From positions 1 through 56,173 of the forward strand of contig JAEUHJ010000172.1 in assembly GCA_016795375.1 (NCBI GenBank): a stretch of 56,173 bases of DNA. Direction: 5' to 3'. Under the pieces are notes generated by a model. The model searched no databases. It saw only the letters and a program-made list of their open reading frames with translations, and had not been told where the DNA came from. This document shows, piece after piece, positions 27,927-35,805 of the stretch. The translations under genes and the position numbers were made by a program. Every line of letters starts with the position of its first letter. Within the stretch, counting starts at the first letter, position 1. Origin of the DNA: Verrucomicrobiaceae bacterium. Lineage in GTDB: Bacteria > Verrucomicrobiota > Verrucomicrobiia > Verrucomicrobiales > Verrucomicrobiaceae.

Positions 27927-29444
27927 ATGAAACTGCTCACGCGTCTGCTCGTCCTTCTTGTCGTCCTGTGTTCCATCGCCAAGGCTGCGGACGCGCCGCG
28001 TCCGAACATCCTGTTCATCATCTTCGACGACTGGGGCTGGCAGCATGCGGGCGCGTATGGCTGTGACTGGGTGAGGACGCCGAACTTCGACCGTGTGGCA
28101 AAGGAGGGCGTGCTGTTCAAAAACGCCTTCACCTCGAATCCGAAGTGCAGCCCGTGCCGCGCCACGATTCTGACAGGCCGCAACTCATGGCAGCTTGAGG
28201 AGGCCGTCTGTCACGGCGGCATCTTCCCGCCGAAGTTCGCCGTGTATCCCGATCTGCTCGAAAAAGGCGGCTACACTGTCGGTTTGACCGGCAAAGGCTG
28301 GGGGCCGGGTGATTTCAAGCTCGAAGGCCGCACGCGCAATCCCGCCGGGCCTTCGTTCGACGAGTTCACACAAAAAGCTCCCGCCAAGGGCATCGGGACG
28401 AACGATTATCCGCGCAATTTCGAAGGCTTCCTCGCGCAGCGTGACAAGGCGAAGCCGTTTTGTTTCTGGATGGGCTTCAAGGAACCGCATCGTGCCTATG
28501 AACTCGATTCCGGCGTGCGTCTTGGCAAAAAACTTGGGGACGTGAAGGTGCCCGGCTATCTGCCAGACAATCCGACCGTGCGCGGCGATCTCGCCGACTA
28601 CTCCATCGAGGTCGAGTGGGGCGACCAGCAGATCGGTCGCACGCTCGCGCTGCTGGAAAAGGAAGCCCTGCTCGAAAACACGCTCATCGTCGTCACCTCC
28701 GACCACGGCATGCCATTCCCGCGCGTGAAGGGGCAGATTTATGAGGATGGTTTCCATCTGCCATTGGCGATGCGCTGGGGCAAAGGCATCAAGCCGGGCC
28801 GCGTGGTCGAGGACTTCATCAACGTGCGCGACCTGGCGCCGACCTACCTCGAACTCGCCGGTCTGCCGGTTCACGAGCAGATGAGCGGCAAAAGTCTCGT
28901 GAACATCTTGCGCAGCGAGAAGAACGGCTTCGTCGAAGATCGCAAAATCATGCTCGCTGGCAAAGAACGTCACGACATCGGCCGTCCGAACGACTGGGGC
29001 TATCCCGTGCGCGCCATCCGCACACCGGAATTTTTCTACAGTCACAACTACCACCCCGAGCGCTGGCCCGCCTGCAATCCCGAGACCGGCTATCGCAACT
29101 GTGACGATAGCCCCACCAAAGCATGGATCGTCGAGAACAAGGGGCCGTTTTACGATCTTGCATTCGCCTACCGTGCTGAAGAGGAGCTGTTCGACATCGC
29201 CAACGACCCGCAGTGCTTGAAAAACCTCGCCGCCGATCCCAAATTCGCAGCGACGAAGCAGGATCTGCGCACAAAGATGGAAGCCATGCTCAAAGAGGAG
29301 AAAGATCCGCGCGTGCTCGGCGATGGCGCGATCTTCGACACCTACAAATACCTTGGCAACCGGAAGGGCAAGGGCTATGCCGAGTGGGAGGCGGCGCAGA
29401 AAGGCATCGTGCCGCCGGAGAGGCCATCGAGGAAAGGCCGGTGA
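27927..29444 (+). CDS. Secreted sulfatase
   Basis: Predicted 505-aa protein with a signal peptide (MKLLTRLLVLLVVLCSIAKA). It has the type-I sulfatase signature with C74 in C-S-P-C-R, the cysteine that the formylglycine-generating enzyme converts to formylglycine. Metal ligands are visible in FIIFDDWGWQ and in TSDHGMPF, and the GKGWGPG region fits the substrate-binding K. It probably removes sulfate from an extracellular sulfated polysaccharide. The second cysteine (C77) where serine is usual is a small oddity. Just downstream is rnpB on the same strand. Confidence 0.88.
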   Translation: MKLLTRLLVLLVVLCSIAKAADAPRPNILFIIFDDWGWQHAGAYGCDWVRTPNFDRVAKEGVLFKNAFTSNPKCSPCRATILTGRNSWQLEEAVCHGGIFPPKFAVYPDLLEKGGYTVGLTGKGWGPGDFKLEGRTRNPAGPSFDEFTQKAPAKGIGTNDYPRNFEGFLAQRDKAKPFCFWMGFKEPHRAYELDSGVRLGKKLGDVKVPGYLPDNPTVRGDLADYSIEVEWGDQQIGRTLALLEKEALLENTLIVVTSDHGMPFPRVKGQIYEDGFHLPLAMRWGKGIKPGRVVEDFINVRDLAPTYLELAGLPVHEQMSGKSLVNILRSEKNGFVEDRKIMLAGKERHDIGRPNDWGYPVRAIRTPEFFYSHNYHPERWPACNPETGYRNCDDSPTKAWIVENKGPFYDLAFAYRAEEELFDIANDPQCLKNLAADPKFAATKQDLRTKMEAMLKEEKDPRVLGDGAIFDTYKYLGNRKGKGYAEWEAAQKGIVPPERPSRKGR

Positions 29445-29487
29445 TTTGAAGTTGGACATTCCGGCCACGGCCCCTAGGTTCACCACG

Positions 29488-29909
29488 GGTCGGCCGGAGT
29501 GGTCGCCCGTGATTCATCGCAAGATGAGGCGCGGGAGGAAAGTCCGGACACCACAAGGCAGCATGCCACGCGAAAGCGTGGGGGCCGCGACGCAAGCCGC
29601 GGTCACAGACAGTGTCACAGAAAACAAACCGCCTCCGCGCAAGTGGCGGCAAGGGTGAAAAGGCGGGGTAAGAGCCCACCGCCCCGACCGTGAGGAAGGG
29701 GGCACGACAAACCTCATGCGGTGCAAGACAGAACAGGAGAAACGGCCCGCCTGGCCGCAAGTCCCGCAAGGGATGGATGCCTCCGGGTAATAGTCGCACC
29801 ACTGCCGCGAGGCGGGGGCGGGCCGGTCGCTCTGGCCCGACAGATAAATGATCACAGCAAGATGCCGCGAGGTGTCGAGACACAGAATCCGGCTTATGAA
29901 GGCCGATCC
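29488..29909 (+). ncRNA. rnpB: RNase P RNA (catalytic RNA of tRNA 5' processing)
   Basis: The region carries the conserved bacterial RNase P RNA elements in order: GAGGAAAGTCCGGACACC near the 5' end, a central ACAGAAAAC, the AGGGTGAAAAGGCGGGGTAAGAG block, ACAGATAAATGATCAC and the 3' ACAGAATCCGGCTTAT. The 5' segment GGTCGGCC pairs with GGCCGATCC at the 3' end (P1 helix), which fixes the ends. It looks like the common type A (ancestral) form. A strong terminator follows at once. Confidence 0.93.
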
Positions 29910-29915
29910 ACCATG

Positions 29916-29951
29916 AAGGCGTCGGGGGAAACCCCCGGCGCCTTCGCCTTT
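29916..29951 (+). terminator. Terminator of rnpB
   Basis: A 13-bp stem with one G-T pair (AAGGCGTCGGGGG at 29916-29928 and CCCCCGGCGCCTT at 29932-29944) encloses a 3-nt AAA loop and is followed by a pyrimidine-rich, T-containing tail (CGCCTTTCC). It lies 7 bp after the RNase P RNA and before the convergent GNAT-like gene. Confidence 0.8.
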
Positions 29952-29957
29952 CCATTC

Positions 29958-30974
29958 TCACAGGCCCAGGTCGCCCTCGGCCATCACCGTGTGCTTCGGC
30001 GCGCTCCGCAGTGATTCCGGCAGAAGAAAAAAGTGGCAGGCGTCCTGCTGCCTCCTCAGCCACGCGGGTGTGCCATCCCAGGCATGGTCGCCGGGAAATG
30101 TGGCCGCTGTGACCAGCGTCGCACCGCCGGGCAGCAGGCCGGGTTGCCTGACCAGCAGGCCCATCAGGGCTTGCAGCTCGGTCTTGTCGTCCCCGGTGGT
30201 GAAGGCTTCCAGCACGTCCCAGCTCCGCAGCCCTTTGATCATGCGCCGCGTGACCAGCAGGAAGGAACTCAGCACGCCGCCGGCATCCACAGCGCCGAGA
30301 AAATGATGCTTCCGCACAGGCGAGTTGCAGAACCAGCGCAGGTAATCCGGTGTGATCCATTTCTCGACGCGGTCCGCGCGCTGGAACGGGCGCATGATGG
30401 CCGTGACCTCCTCCGGATGAGTCGTCAGGCGCCTGCCATCAGGAAAGGACGGCCACCACGACCGCCCGCTCAGAAGGGCGACGGCGCCTGCGGGCAGATA
30501 ATGCCGCGTCACCATCTTCCCGGCACGCGCGTTCAGTTTCAAAAGCGCGTCCTGCACGCGAGGATTGGGCGTGGAGTGAGTGATGACCAGCCGCTTCATG
30601 AGCTCGCGCTGATGCAGGAACAGCGTGGCGGCTGCTTTGGGGAAACGGGCGTCCACGCACAATGTCGTGGCATTGAAAGCTGGAAGTTGACGTCCCTGCC
30701 ACGCATAGGCGGCTGGGATGGAGCCGCCATAGCAGACGACGCGTCCCTCCGTGCGCACCCATTGTCCCCGTTCACCGTTCTCCGCCGCCATCGGGTTTTC
30801 ATCCCACCAGTGGCGCATGCGCCTCTCCCACCCGGGTTCCCCGTCCAGCCTCCAGTGTTCCTCCAGGAACGCCACCAGCTCCGCGCGCGAGGCGGGATCG
30901 TCCGGGTAGGGGCTGAGCTCTAGTTTTGGTATCAATGAGGAGGATGATGGTGCGCGGGAACATTCCTGCCGCAT
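29958..30974 (-). CDS. Predicted GNAT-fold acyltransferase-like protein
   Basis: Predicted 338-aa protein. The segment 'GRVVCYGGSIPAAYAWQGRQLPAFNATTLCVDARFPKAAATLFLHQ' resembles the strand-helix core of the GNAT superfamily, with the VDARFP position where acetyl-CoA-binding proteins usually have V(D/H)PxxR. A second, similar half follows, so a two-domain GNAT like those of the FemAB or Eis type is possible. There is no signal peptide or membrane helix. Substrate and role unknown. The start of the gene is uncertain by up to about 15 codons. Confidence 0.5.
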   Translation of the reverse strand: MRQECSRAPSSSSLIPKLELSPYPDDPASRAELVAFLEEHWRLDGEPGWERRMRHWWDENPMAAENGERGQWVRTEGRVVCYGGSIPAAYAWQGRQLPAFNATTLCVDARFPKAAATLFLHQRELMKRLVITHSTPNPRVQDALLKLNARAGKMVTRHYLPAGAVALLSGRSWWPSFPDGRRLTTHPEEVTAIMRPFQRADRVEKWITPDYLRWFCNSPVRKHHFLGAVDAGGVLSSFLLVTRRMIKGLRSWDVLEAFTTGDDKTELQALMGLLVRQPGLLPGGATLVTAATFPGDHAWDGTPAWLRRQQDACHFFLLPESLRSAPKHTVMAEGDLGL

Positions 30975-31104
30975 TGCCTCGCTTCAAGCACGGGATTCTT
31001 TTTTAGCCTTGGGTGCCTCGCAGGTGCGGGTTCGCCGGATCTTTTGCTGGCTGCCGGCATCGGACTCCTTTTTTTGGCGACGAATCGCAGTCACTCCAGA
31101 ACGC

Positions 31105-31596
31105 TCACAGCATCTTCTGCATCCAGATCACATCGAGCCAGCGGCCGTGCTTGTGACCAACCTCCTTGAGGTGGGAGACCTTTTCGAAGCCGAATTTCGC
31201 ATGGAGGGCGATGCTGGCCTTCTGATCGGCGTCGATGCCGCCGAGAACGGTGTGGTGGCCGATGATCCGCGCCAGGCGCAGCAGCTCGCCGAGCAGCAGG
31301 CTGCCGAGGCCCTTGCCCTGATGCTCGTGATGGAGATAGACCGAGTCCTCCACGCTGTGGCAGTAGGCTTGCCGCGGATGGAAACGGCTGAGCGATCCCC
31401 AGCCGACGATCCGGCCGTTTTCTTCAGCGACGATCACAGGATGCTCCGGCCCGTGCGCGTCAAACCAGTCGCGGCGCTCCTGCGCGGTGCCGGGCACGGT
31501 TTGATAGGTGCAGGTGCTGTGCTCGACATAGTGGTTGTAGATCGCGTTGATGGCGTCGAGATCGTCGGGCGTGGCAGGGCGGATGGAGGCGGGCAT
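31105..31596 (-). CDS. GNAT N-acetyltransferase, phosphinothricin-acetyltransferase type
   Basis: Predicted 163-aa cytoplasmic protein from the ATG at 31596. It has the PAT/bar-type opening 'IRPATPDDLDAINAIYNHYVEHSTCTYQT', the 'SVEDSVYLHHEHQGKGLGSLLLGELL' acetyl-CoA-binding core (motif Q-x-x-G-x-G) and the 'KFGFEKVSHLKEVGHKHGRWLDVIWMQ' C-terminus. The family acetylates small amines such as phosphinothricin or methionine sulfoximine. It starts 3 bp after the end of the nucleotidyltransferase gene at 31599-32210, so the two may share a transcript. Confidence 0.85.
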   Translation of the reverse strand: MPASIRPATPDDLDAINAIYNHYVEHSTCTYQTVPGTAQERRDWFDAHGPEHPVIVAEENGRIVGWGSLSRFHPRQAYCHSVEDSVYLHHEHQGKGLGSLLLGELLRLARIIGHHTVLGGIDADQKASIALHAKFGFEKVSHLKEVGHKHGRWLDVIWMQKML

Positions 31597-31598
31597 GA

Positions 31599-32210
31599 TC
31601 AGGAGTTTTTCTTGCCAAGGAGGCGTTCGATCCTGCGGGCGAGACGAAAAAGCCATGAATCCACGCCAGGGGCTGATGCGGCAGGTTGCGGGGGCGGGTC
31701 GAGTTGAACGCCGGACTGCTCGGCCCATTGACGAAGGAAGATTTTGTCCGGGATGTCCTTCTCGCGCAGGGTTTGTTTCATGCGCCAGAGGGTTTGCTGT
31801 GACGCGACTTTCACGAGGACACCCTGGACATTCTTGGTGACCGCATCTTTGACAGCGGCTTCGTAAGTCACGCCGCAGCCGGACTTCATGAGACCGACCA
31901 GCACTTCGTCGCCGATGCGCACCACGCTGCACGCATCTACCTCGCCTGGCCTGACCTGCCTTGCCGCGCCGTCCGGCAATCTGGCCAGCGCCTCCAGCAC
32001 CCTGGCTTCATTGTCCGGCCCGACCTCGATCAGCAGATCGATGTCCGTGGTAAAACGGGGGAAGCCATGAAGAATGATCGCGAATCCACCGACCAGAACG
32101 CACTTCGCACCCAGCTCATTGAGAGAGCTGCAAATCCCGGCGACATCCGCGAAATCCGGCTCGCGGGTTACTTTTTCTTCGCTGCCTTGAGGATGTGCGT
32201 CTGGGTCCAT
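31599..32210 (-). CDS. Nucleotidyltransferase-fold protein with small upstream partner
   Basis: Predicted 203-aa protein with the minimal nucleotidyltransferase core: GAKCVLVGGFAIILHGFPR followed by TTDIDLLIE with the D-x-D metal pair. The C-terminal part is helical and ends in a basic RLARRIERLLGKK segment. The gene overlaps the 3' end of a small gene on the same strand (32168-32425) by 43 bp, a layout typical of toxin-antitoxin pairs with a nucleotidyltransferase toxin. The pairing is an inference from overlap and family behaviour. It differs in sequence from the other nucleotidyltransferase gene at 27338-27865. Confidence 0.7.
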   Translation of the reverse strand: MDPDAHPQGSEEKVTREPDFADVAGICSSLNELGAKCVLVGGFAIILHGFPRFTTDIDLLIEVGPDNEARVLEALARLPDGAARQVRPGEVDACSVVRIGDEVLVGLMKSGCGVTYEAAVKDAVTKNVQGVLVKVASQQTLWRMKQTLREKDIPDKIFLRQWAEQSGVQLDPPPQPAASAPGVDSWLFRLARRIERLLGKKNS

Positions 32211-32425
32211 GCGTCGGCCTGCTCATGCGATTTGAAACGGAACACCCCGCGTGGAAACGGCGTTCTGCCGCCTGAAAGCGAACGCCCCTGACGTAGCAAT
32301 CTGGCGTAAACTTCCTGCGGTGGCCCGGCCGTTTTTCTGCCCACCCATCTCCCAATGTCCTCGTCCAGATTCACGATGGAATCTGTTTCGCCGAGGCCGG
32401 CTGGAAAAGGAACTTTCACGAGCAA
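32168..32425 (-). CDS. Small protein overlapping a nucleotidyltransferase gene
   Basis: Predicted 85-aa protein with a basic C-terminus (ILKAAKKK) and a 'GVFRFKSHEQADAWTQTHI' segment. I do not recognise the family. Its 3' end overlaps the nucleotidyltransferase gene by 43 bp in another frame, so the two are translationally linked. By analogy with nucleotidyltransferase-based toxin-antitoxin modules it may be the antitoxin or target adaptor. Confidence 0.55.
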   Translation of the reverse strand: MLVKVPFPAGLGETDSIVNLDEDIGRWVGRKTAGPPQEVYARLLRQGRSLSGGRTPFPRGVFRFKSHEQADAWTQTHILKAAKKK

Positions 32426-32574
32426 AGGCTAAGTGCGCGGAGCGGTTTTGGCAATCCCGATGAATGGACTCCCGAACGGAGGTGTGGCAGCCCATAAATC
32501 TTGACTCCACGGTGCTCAATCTACATCCTCGTGCCCGGAAGTTTTTTCCATCAACCCTCAAACACACACCTTTT

Positions 32575-33657
32575 ATGGCCATCAAAGTCGGAATCATCGG
32601 GGCAGGCGGCATGTTGCAGTACCACGCGGCGGGTTTCCGCCAGGCGGGCGCGGAGATCGTGGCGGTGGCCGACGCCGCGCCGGGGGCCGCCAGGCGCGCC
32701 GCCGAGAAATGGGGCATCGCGAAGTCCTACGAGTCCGTCGCCGCCATGCTCAAAGGCTGCCCGGGGATCAAGGTGGTGAGCGTCATCGTGCCGAACAAGT
32801 TTCACAAGCCGCTCACCATCCAGTGTCTCAAAGCCGGCAAGCATGTCTTCTCTGAAAAACCCCCGGCGATGAATGCTGCCGAGGTCAAAGAGATCATCGC
32901 CGCCGCCAAGGCTGCGAAGCGCAAGGTGATGTTCAACTTCAACAACCGCGCCCGCCCCGAATCGCAGGCGATGATGAACTACATCAAGGACGGCGTGGCC
33001 GGCAAAATCAACTCGGCGCAGGCCAGATGGATCCGCCGCACCGGCATCCCGGGCTTCGGCGGCTGGTTCACCACCAAGGCGCTCTCAGGCGGCGGCCCGC
33101 TCATCGACCTCCTGCACATGATCGACCTCGCCATGTACTTCATGGGCTATCCCGAGCCGAAACATGTGCTCGGACAGACCTTCTCCGATTTCATCACGGA
33201 CAAGCAGTTCAAAGGCCCGTGGGGCATTCCTGACCGCGCCGACGGAACGACTGACGTGGAAAACGCCGCGCATGGCTTCGTGACCTTCAAGACGGGCCAG
33301 GTGCTGAGCCTCCAGGTCTCCTGGGCCGAGATGGTGAAGCGCGAGGAAGTCTCCGTCGTCTTCCAAGGCACGAAGGCCGGCGGCAAGGTCGAGCGGCTCT
33401 TCGGCATCGACGGCCTCGACAACACCGCCATCGACACCTGCGAGCTCTACGTCCAGGAAAATGGCAACAGCGTGAACCGCAGCATCGTCACTCCTGCGTG
33501 TGAGGACATGGGCCGCATCGGCTCCGCCGCGAATTTCATCGAGGCGATCCAGGGCAAGGCCGCTCCGCTGAACACACCTGAGCAGGCCCTGCGCCTCATG
33601 CAGGTCATCGACGCCATCTATGCCTCCGCGAAGACGAGGAAGCCGGTGACGATCTGA
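32575..33657 (+). CDS. Gfo/Idh/MocA-family oxidoreductase
   Basis: Predicted 360-aa protein starting at the ATG at 32575 (MAIKVGIIGAGGM). The N-terminal Rossmann fold has the GIIGAGGM dinucleotide motif at 6-13, and the family EKP motif appears in KHVFSEKPPAMN. The C-terminal domain has the expected beta-sheet with the H of 'LIDLLHMIDLAMYFMG' as candidate catalytic histidine. The family oxidises sugar or inositol hydroxyls with NAD(P). The neighbouring GlpT-type transporter and CBM9-like gene suggest sugar use, but no substrate can be named. There is no signal peptide. Confidence 0.88.
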   Translation: MAIKVGIIGAGGMLQYHAAGFRQAGAEIVAVADAAPGAARRAAEKWGIAKSYESVAAMLKGCPGIKVVSVIVPNKFHKPLTIQCLKAGKHVFSEKPPAMNAAEVKEIIAAAKAAKRKVMFNFNNRARPESQAMMNYIKDGVAGKINSAQARWIRRTGIPGFGGWFTTKALSGGGPLIDLLHMIDLAMYFMGYPEPKHVLGQTFSDFITDKQFKGPWGIPDRADGTTDVENAAHGFVTFKTGQVLSLQVSWAEMVKREEVSVVFQGTKAGGKVERLFGIDGLDNTAIDTCELYVQENGNSVNRSIVTPACEDMGRIGSAANFIEAIQGKAAPLNTPEQALRLMQVIDAIYASAKTRKPVTI

Positions 33658-33694
33658 TCTTTGCGGCCACCCCGCCCGCGCCGCCTCCGGCTGG

Positions 33695-35047
33695 TCACGC
33701 GCCCGCGCCGCCCGCCGCGCTTTCAGCCTTGTGTCCGAGCGTCAACGCGCTGAAGACCATCGTCAGCACGCAGCAGACGCACATCGACACGATCACCCCG
33801 CCCCAGTCCCACCGGTCGGCGATCCAGCCGACGCCGGTGCCGGCGAAGGCGCTGCCGAACACATAACCAAAGAAGCCGGTGAAGCCCGCCGCTGTGCCGG
33901 CGGCCTTCTTCGGCACCATGTCGAGCGCCTGCAGGCCGATGAGCATCACCGGGCCGTAGATGAAGAAACCGATGGTGATGAGCGCGGCGACATCGATCCA
34001 TAACGGGCCGTTGCGGTTCAGGCCGTAGGCGGCGAGGCCGAGCAGCGTGGGAATCATGAACAGGATCGTCGCGGGGGCGCGGCGGGACTTGAAGACCTTG
34101 TCCGACATCCAGCCGCACAGGATCGTGCCCGGCACCGCCGACCACTCGAAGCAGGCCCACGCCACGCTCGACTGCTGGAAGGAAAAACTCTTCGCCGTCT
34201 GCAAATACGTCGGAATCCAGTCCACGACGCCGTAGCGCACGAAATAGACGAAGGCGTTCGCCGCGGCGATGGCCCACAGCAGCTTGTTGTTGAAGACGTG
34301 GCCGAAAAAAATCTCGCCGAAGGTGAAGGTGCGCTCGTGTTCGGCGCTGTAATTCGGCGGGTAGTCGTTCTTGTACTCCTCGACGGGCGGCAGGCCGCAG
34401 CTCTGCGGCGTGTCGCGGATCAGGATGAACGCGGCGGCGGCGACGGCGGTGGAAACCATGGCGTTGAAGTAAAACTTCGCGCCCCAGTCATGAAACATCG
34501 TCACACCCCACAGCGCGATGGTCGCCACGAGCGCGCCGCCGACATTGTGGGCGACATTCCAGATCGAGACGGCGCGCCCGCGCTCCTTCGTGCTGAACCA
34601 GTGGACCATCGTCTTGCCGCACGGCGCCCAGCCCATGCCGTTGAACCAGCCGTTGAGCGTCTGCAGCACGATCATGAGTGTCAGCGAGAGGTAGATCTCC
34701 TTCACGAAGCCGAACACGAACAGCACCGCGCATGAGAGCAGCAGCCCGAGCGGCAGAAAGAAGCGCGGATTGCTTTTGTCCGACACGCTGCCCATCAAAA
34801 ACTTCGAGAAGCCGTAGGCGATGCTCAAGCCCGTCATCGCCGTGCCGAGCTGGGCCTTCGAGTATTGCGGGTGGTCCTTGAGGATGTCCGGAATGGCGAG
34901 CGAGAAGTTTTTCCGCACGAGATAGTAGGCCGCGTAACCGAAGAAGATGCCCGCGAAGACCTGGAGGCGCAGCCGGCGGTAAACCGGATCGATCTGGCTG
35001 TCAGGCAGCCGCTGGACATGAGGCGCCGGCTTCAAAAAGGAAATCAT
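33695..35047 (-). CDS. Organophosphate:phosphate antiporter of the GlpT type (MFS)
   Basis: Predicted 450-aa inner-membrane protein with 12 hydrophobic segments. It has the GlpT/UhpT signature region: 'IFFGYAAYYLVRKNFSLAIPDI' at helix 1, 'GLSIAYGFSKFLMGSVSDKSNPRFFLPLGLLL' and 'LNGWFNGMGWAPCGKTMVHWFSTKERG'. The R in YLVRKNF corresponds to the conserved substrate arginine of GlpT. It exchanges glycerol-3-phosphate or another sugar phosphate for phosphate; the substrate is not fixed by the sequence. It is convergent with the Gfo/Idh/MocA gene. Confidence 0.88.
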   Translation of the reverse strand: MISFLKPAPHVQRLPDSQIDPVYRRLRLQVFAGIFFGYAAYYLVRKNFSLAIPDILKDHPQYSKAQLGTAMTGLSIAYGFSKFLMGSVSDKSNPRFFLPLGLLLSCAVLFVFGFVKEIYLSLTLMIVLQTLNGWFNGMGWAPCGKTMVHWFSTKERGRAVSIWNVAHNVGGALVATIALWGVTMFHDWGAKFYFNAMVSTAVAAAAFILIRDTPQSCGLPPVEEYKNDYPPNYSAEHERTFTFGEIFFGHVFNNKLLWAIAAANAFVYFVRYGVVDWIPTYLQTAKSFSFQQSSVAWACFEWSAVPGTILCGWMSDKVFKSRRAPATILFMIPTLLGLAAYGLNRNGPLWIDVAALITIGFFIYGPVMLIGLQALDMVPKKAAGTAAGFTGFFGYVFGSAFAGTGVGWIADRWDWGGVIVSMCVCCVLTMVFSALTLGHKAESAAGGAGA

Positions 35048-35128
35048 GCGGCGTATGCTGGCAGGAGCATCGCCACGTCGTCAATCAAAGTCTTGCCGGA
35101 CGGACAGGTTGATGTCAGATCATGGTTC

Positions 35129-35782
35129 ATGAAGCGCTATCAAGTCCGCCGGGCGTCCGCATCCGGCTTGAACTGGTCCCGGGCGGATTCGCTCGCGGAT
35201 TTCAGCTTTCCATGGGAATCACGCCCGCCGCCACCCGCTGAATTCCGCGCCCTGTGGGATGATGAACGCCTGCATTTCCGCTTCGACTGCCTGGATGATG
35301 ACCTTGTGCTCCCAGACGGACCCACAGCCAGGGATCGCGTGATCGGCTCGGATCGTGTGGAGATTTTCCTCGCGCCTGACTTGAACCTGAAACCCTACTA
35401 TTGCCTCGAAATGTCGCCGCGTGGCGACGTGCTGGCCTACAAGGCCGGATTCTACCGTCAGATGGACTGGAACTGGGAATGTGAAGGCTTGCGATGCGCT
35501 GCCCGCATCGACGGCAACCGCTATTCCGTCACCGGCAGCCTGCCGTTCGACACGCTTCGCGCCTTGAATGTCCTCAGGCCGGATTCACGCGAGATCATCG
35601 CGGGCCTGTATCGCGCGGAATTTCATCGCAAGCCCGACGGAACGGTGCATTCCGGCTGGATGTCCTGGGTGAACCCGCGGACGGAGAAGCCGGACTTCCA
35701 TGTGCCGGCGTCATTTGGCGTTCTTGAACTCCGCGGCGATGCCGGAAGGGGCATTTCAGCGGCCAAGGCGCTTGACCATTGA
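35129..35782 (+). CDS. CBM9-like carbohydrate-binding protein
   Basis: Predicted 217-aa protein from the ATG at 35129. It resembles the family-9 carbohydrate-binding module: 'FRALWDDERLHFRFDCLDDDL' (first strands with conserved W and D), 'VIGSDRVEIFLAPD' (the D-x-V-E-I-F motif), and 'NRYSVTGSLPFDTL' plus 'GWMSWVNP' near the end. No signal peptide is visible, which is unusual for a CBM9 protein, so it may be cytoplasmic or the start may be wrong. It ends 23 bp before the MFS gene on the same strand. Confidence 0.7.
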   Translation: MKRYQVRRASASGLNWSRADSLADFSFPWESRPPPPAEFRALWDDERLHFRFDCLDDDLVLPDGPTARDRVIGSDRVEIFLAPDLNLKPYYCLEMSPRGDVLAYKAGFYRQMDWNWECEGLRCAARIDGNRYSVTGSLPFDTLRALNVLRPDSREIIAGLYRAEFHRKPDGTVHSGWMSWVNPRTEKPDFHVPASFGVLELRGDAGRGISAAKALDH

Positions 35783-35805
35783 TCCAAAGCTGGCTCCCTC
35801 TCGCC

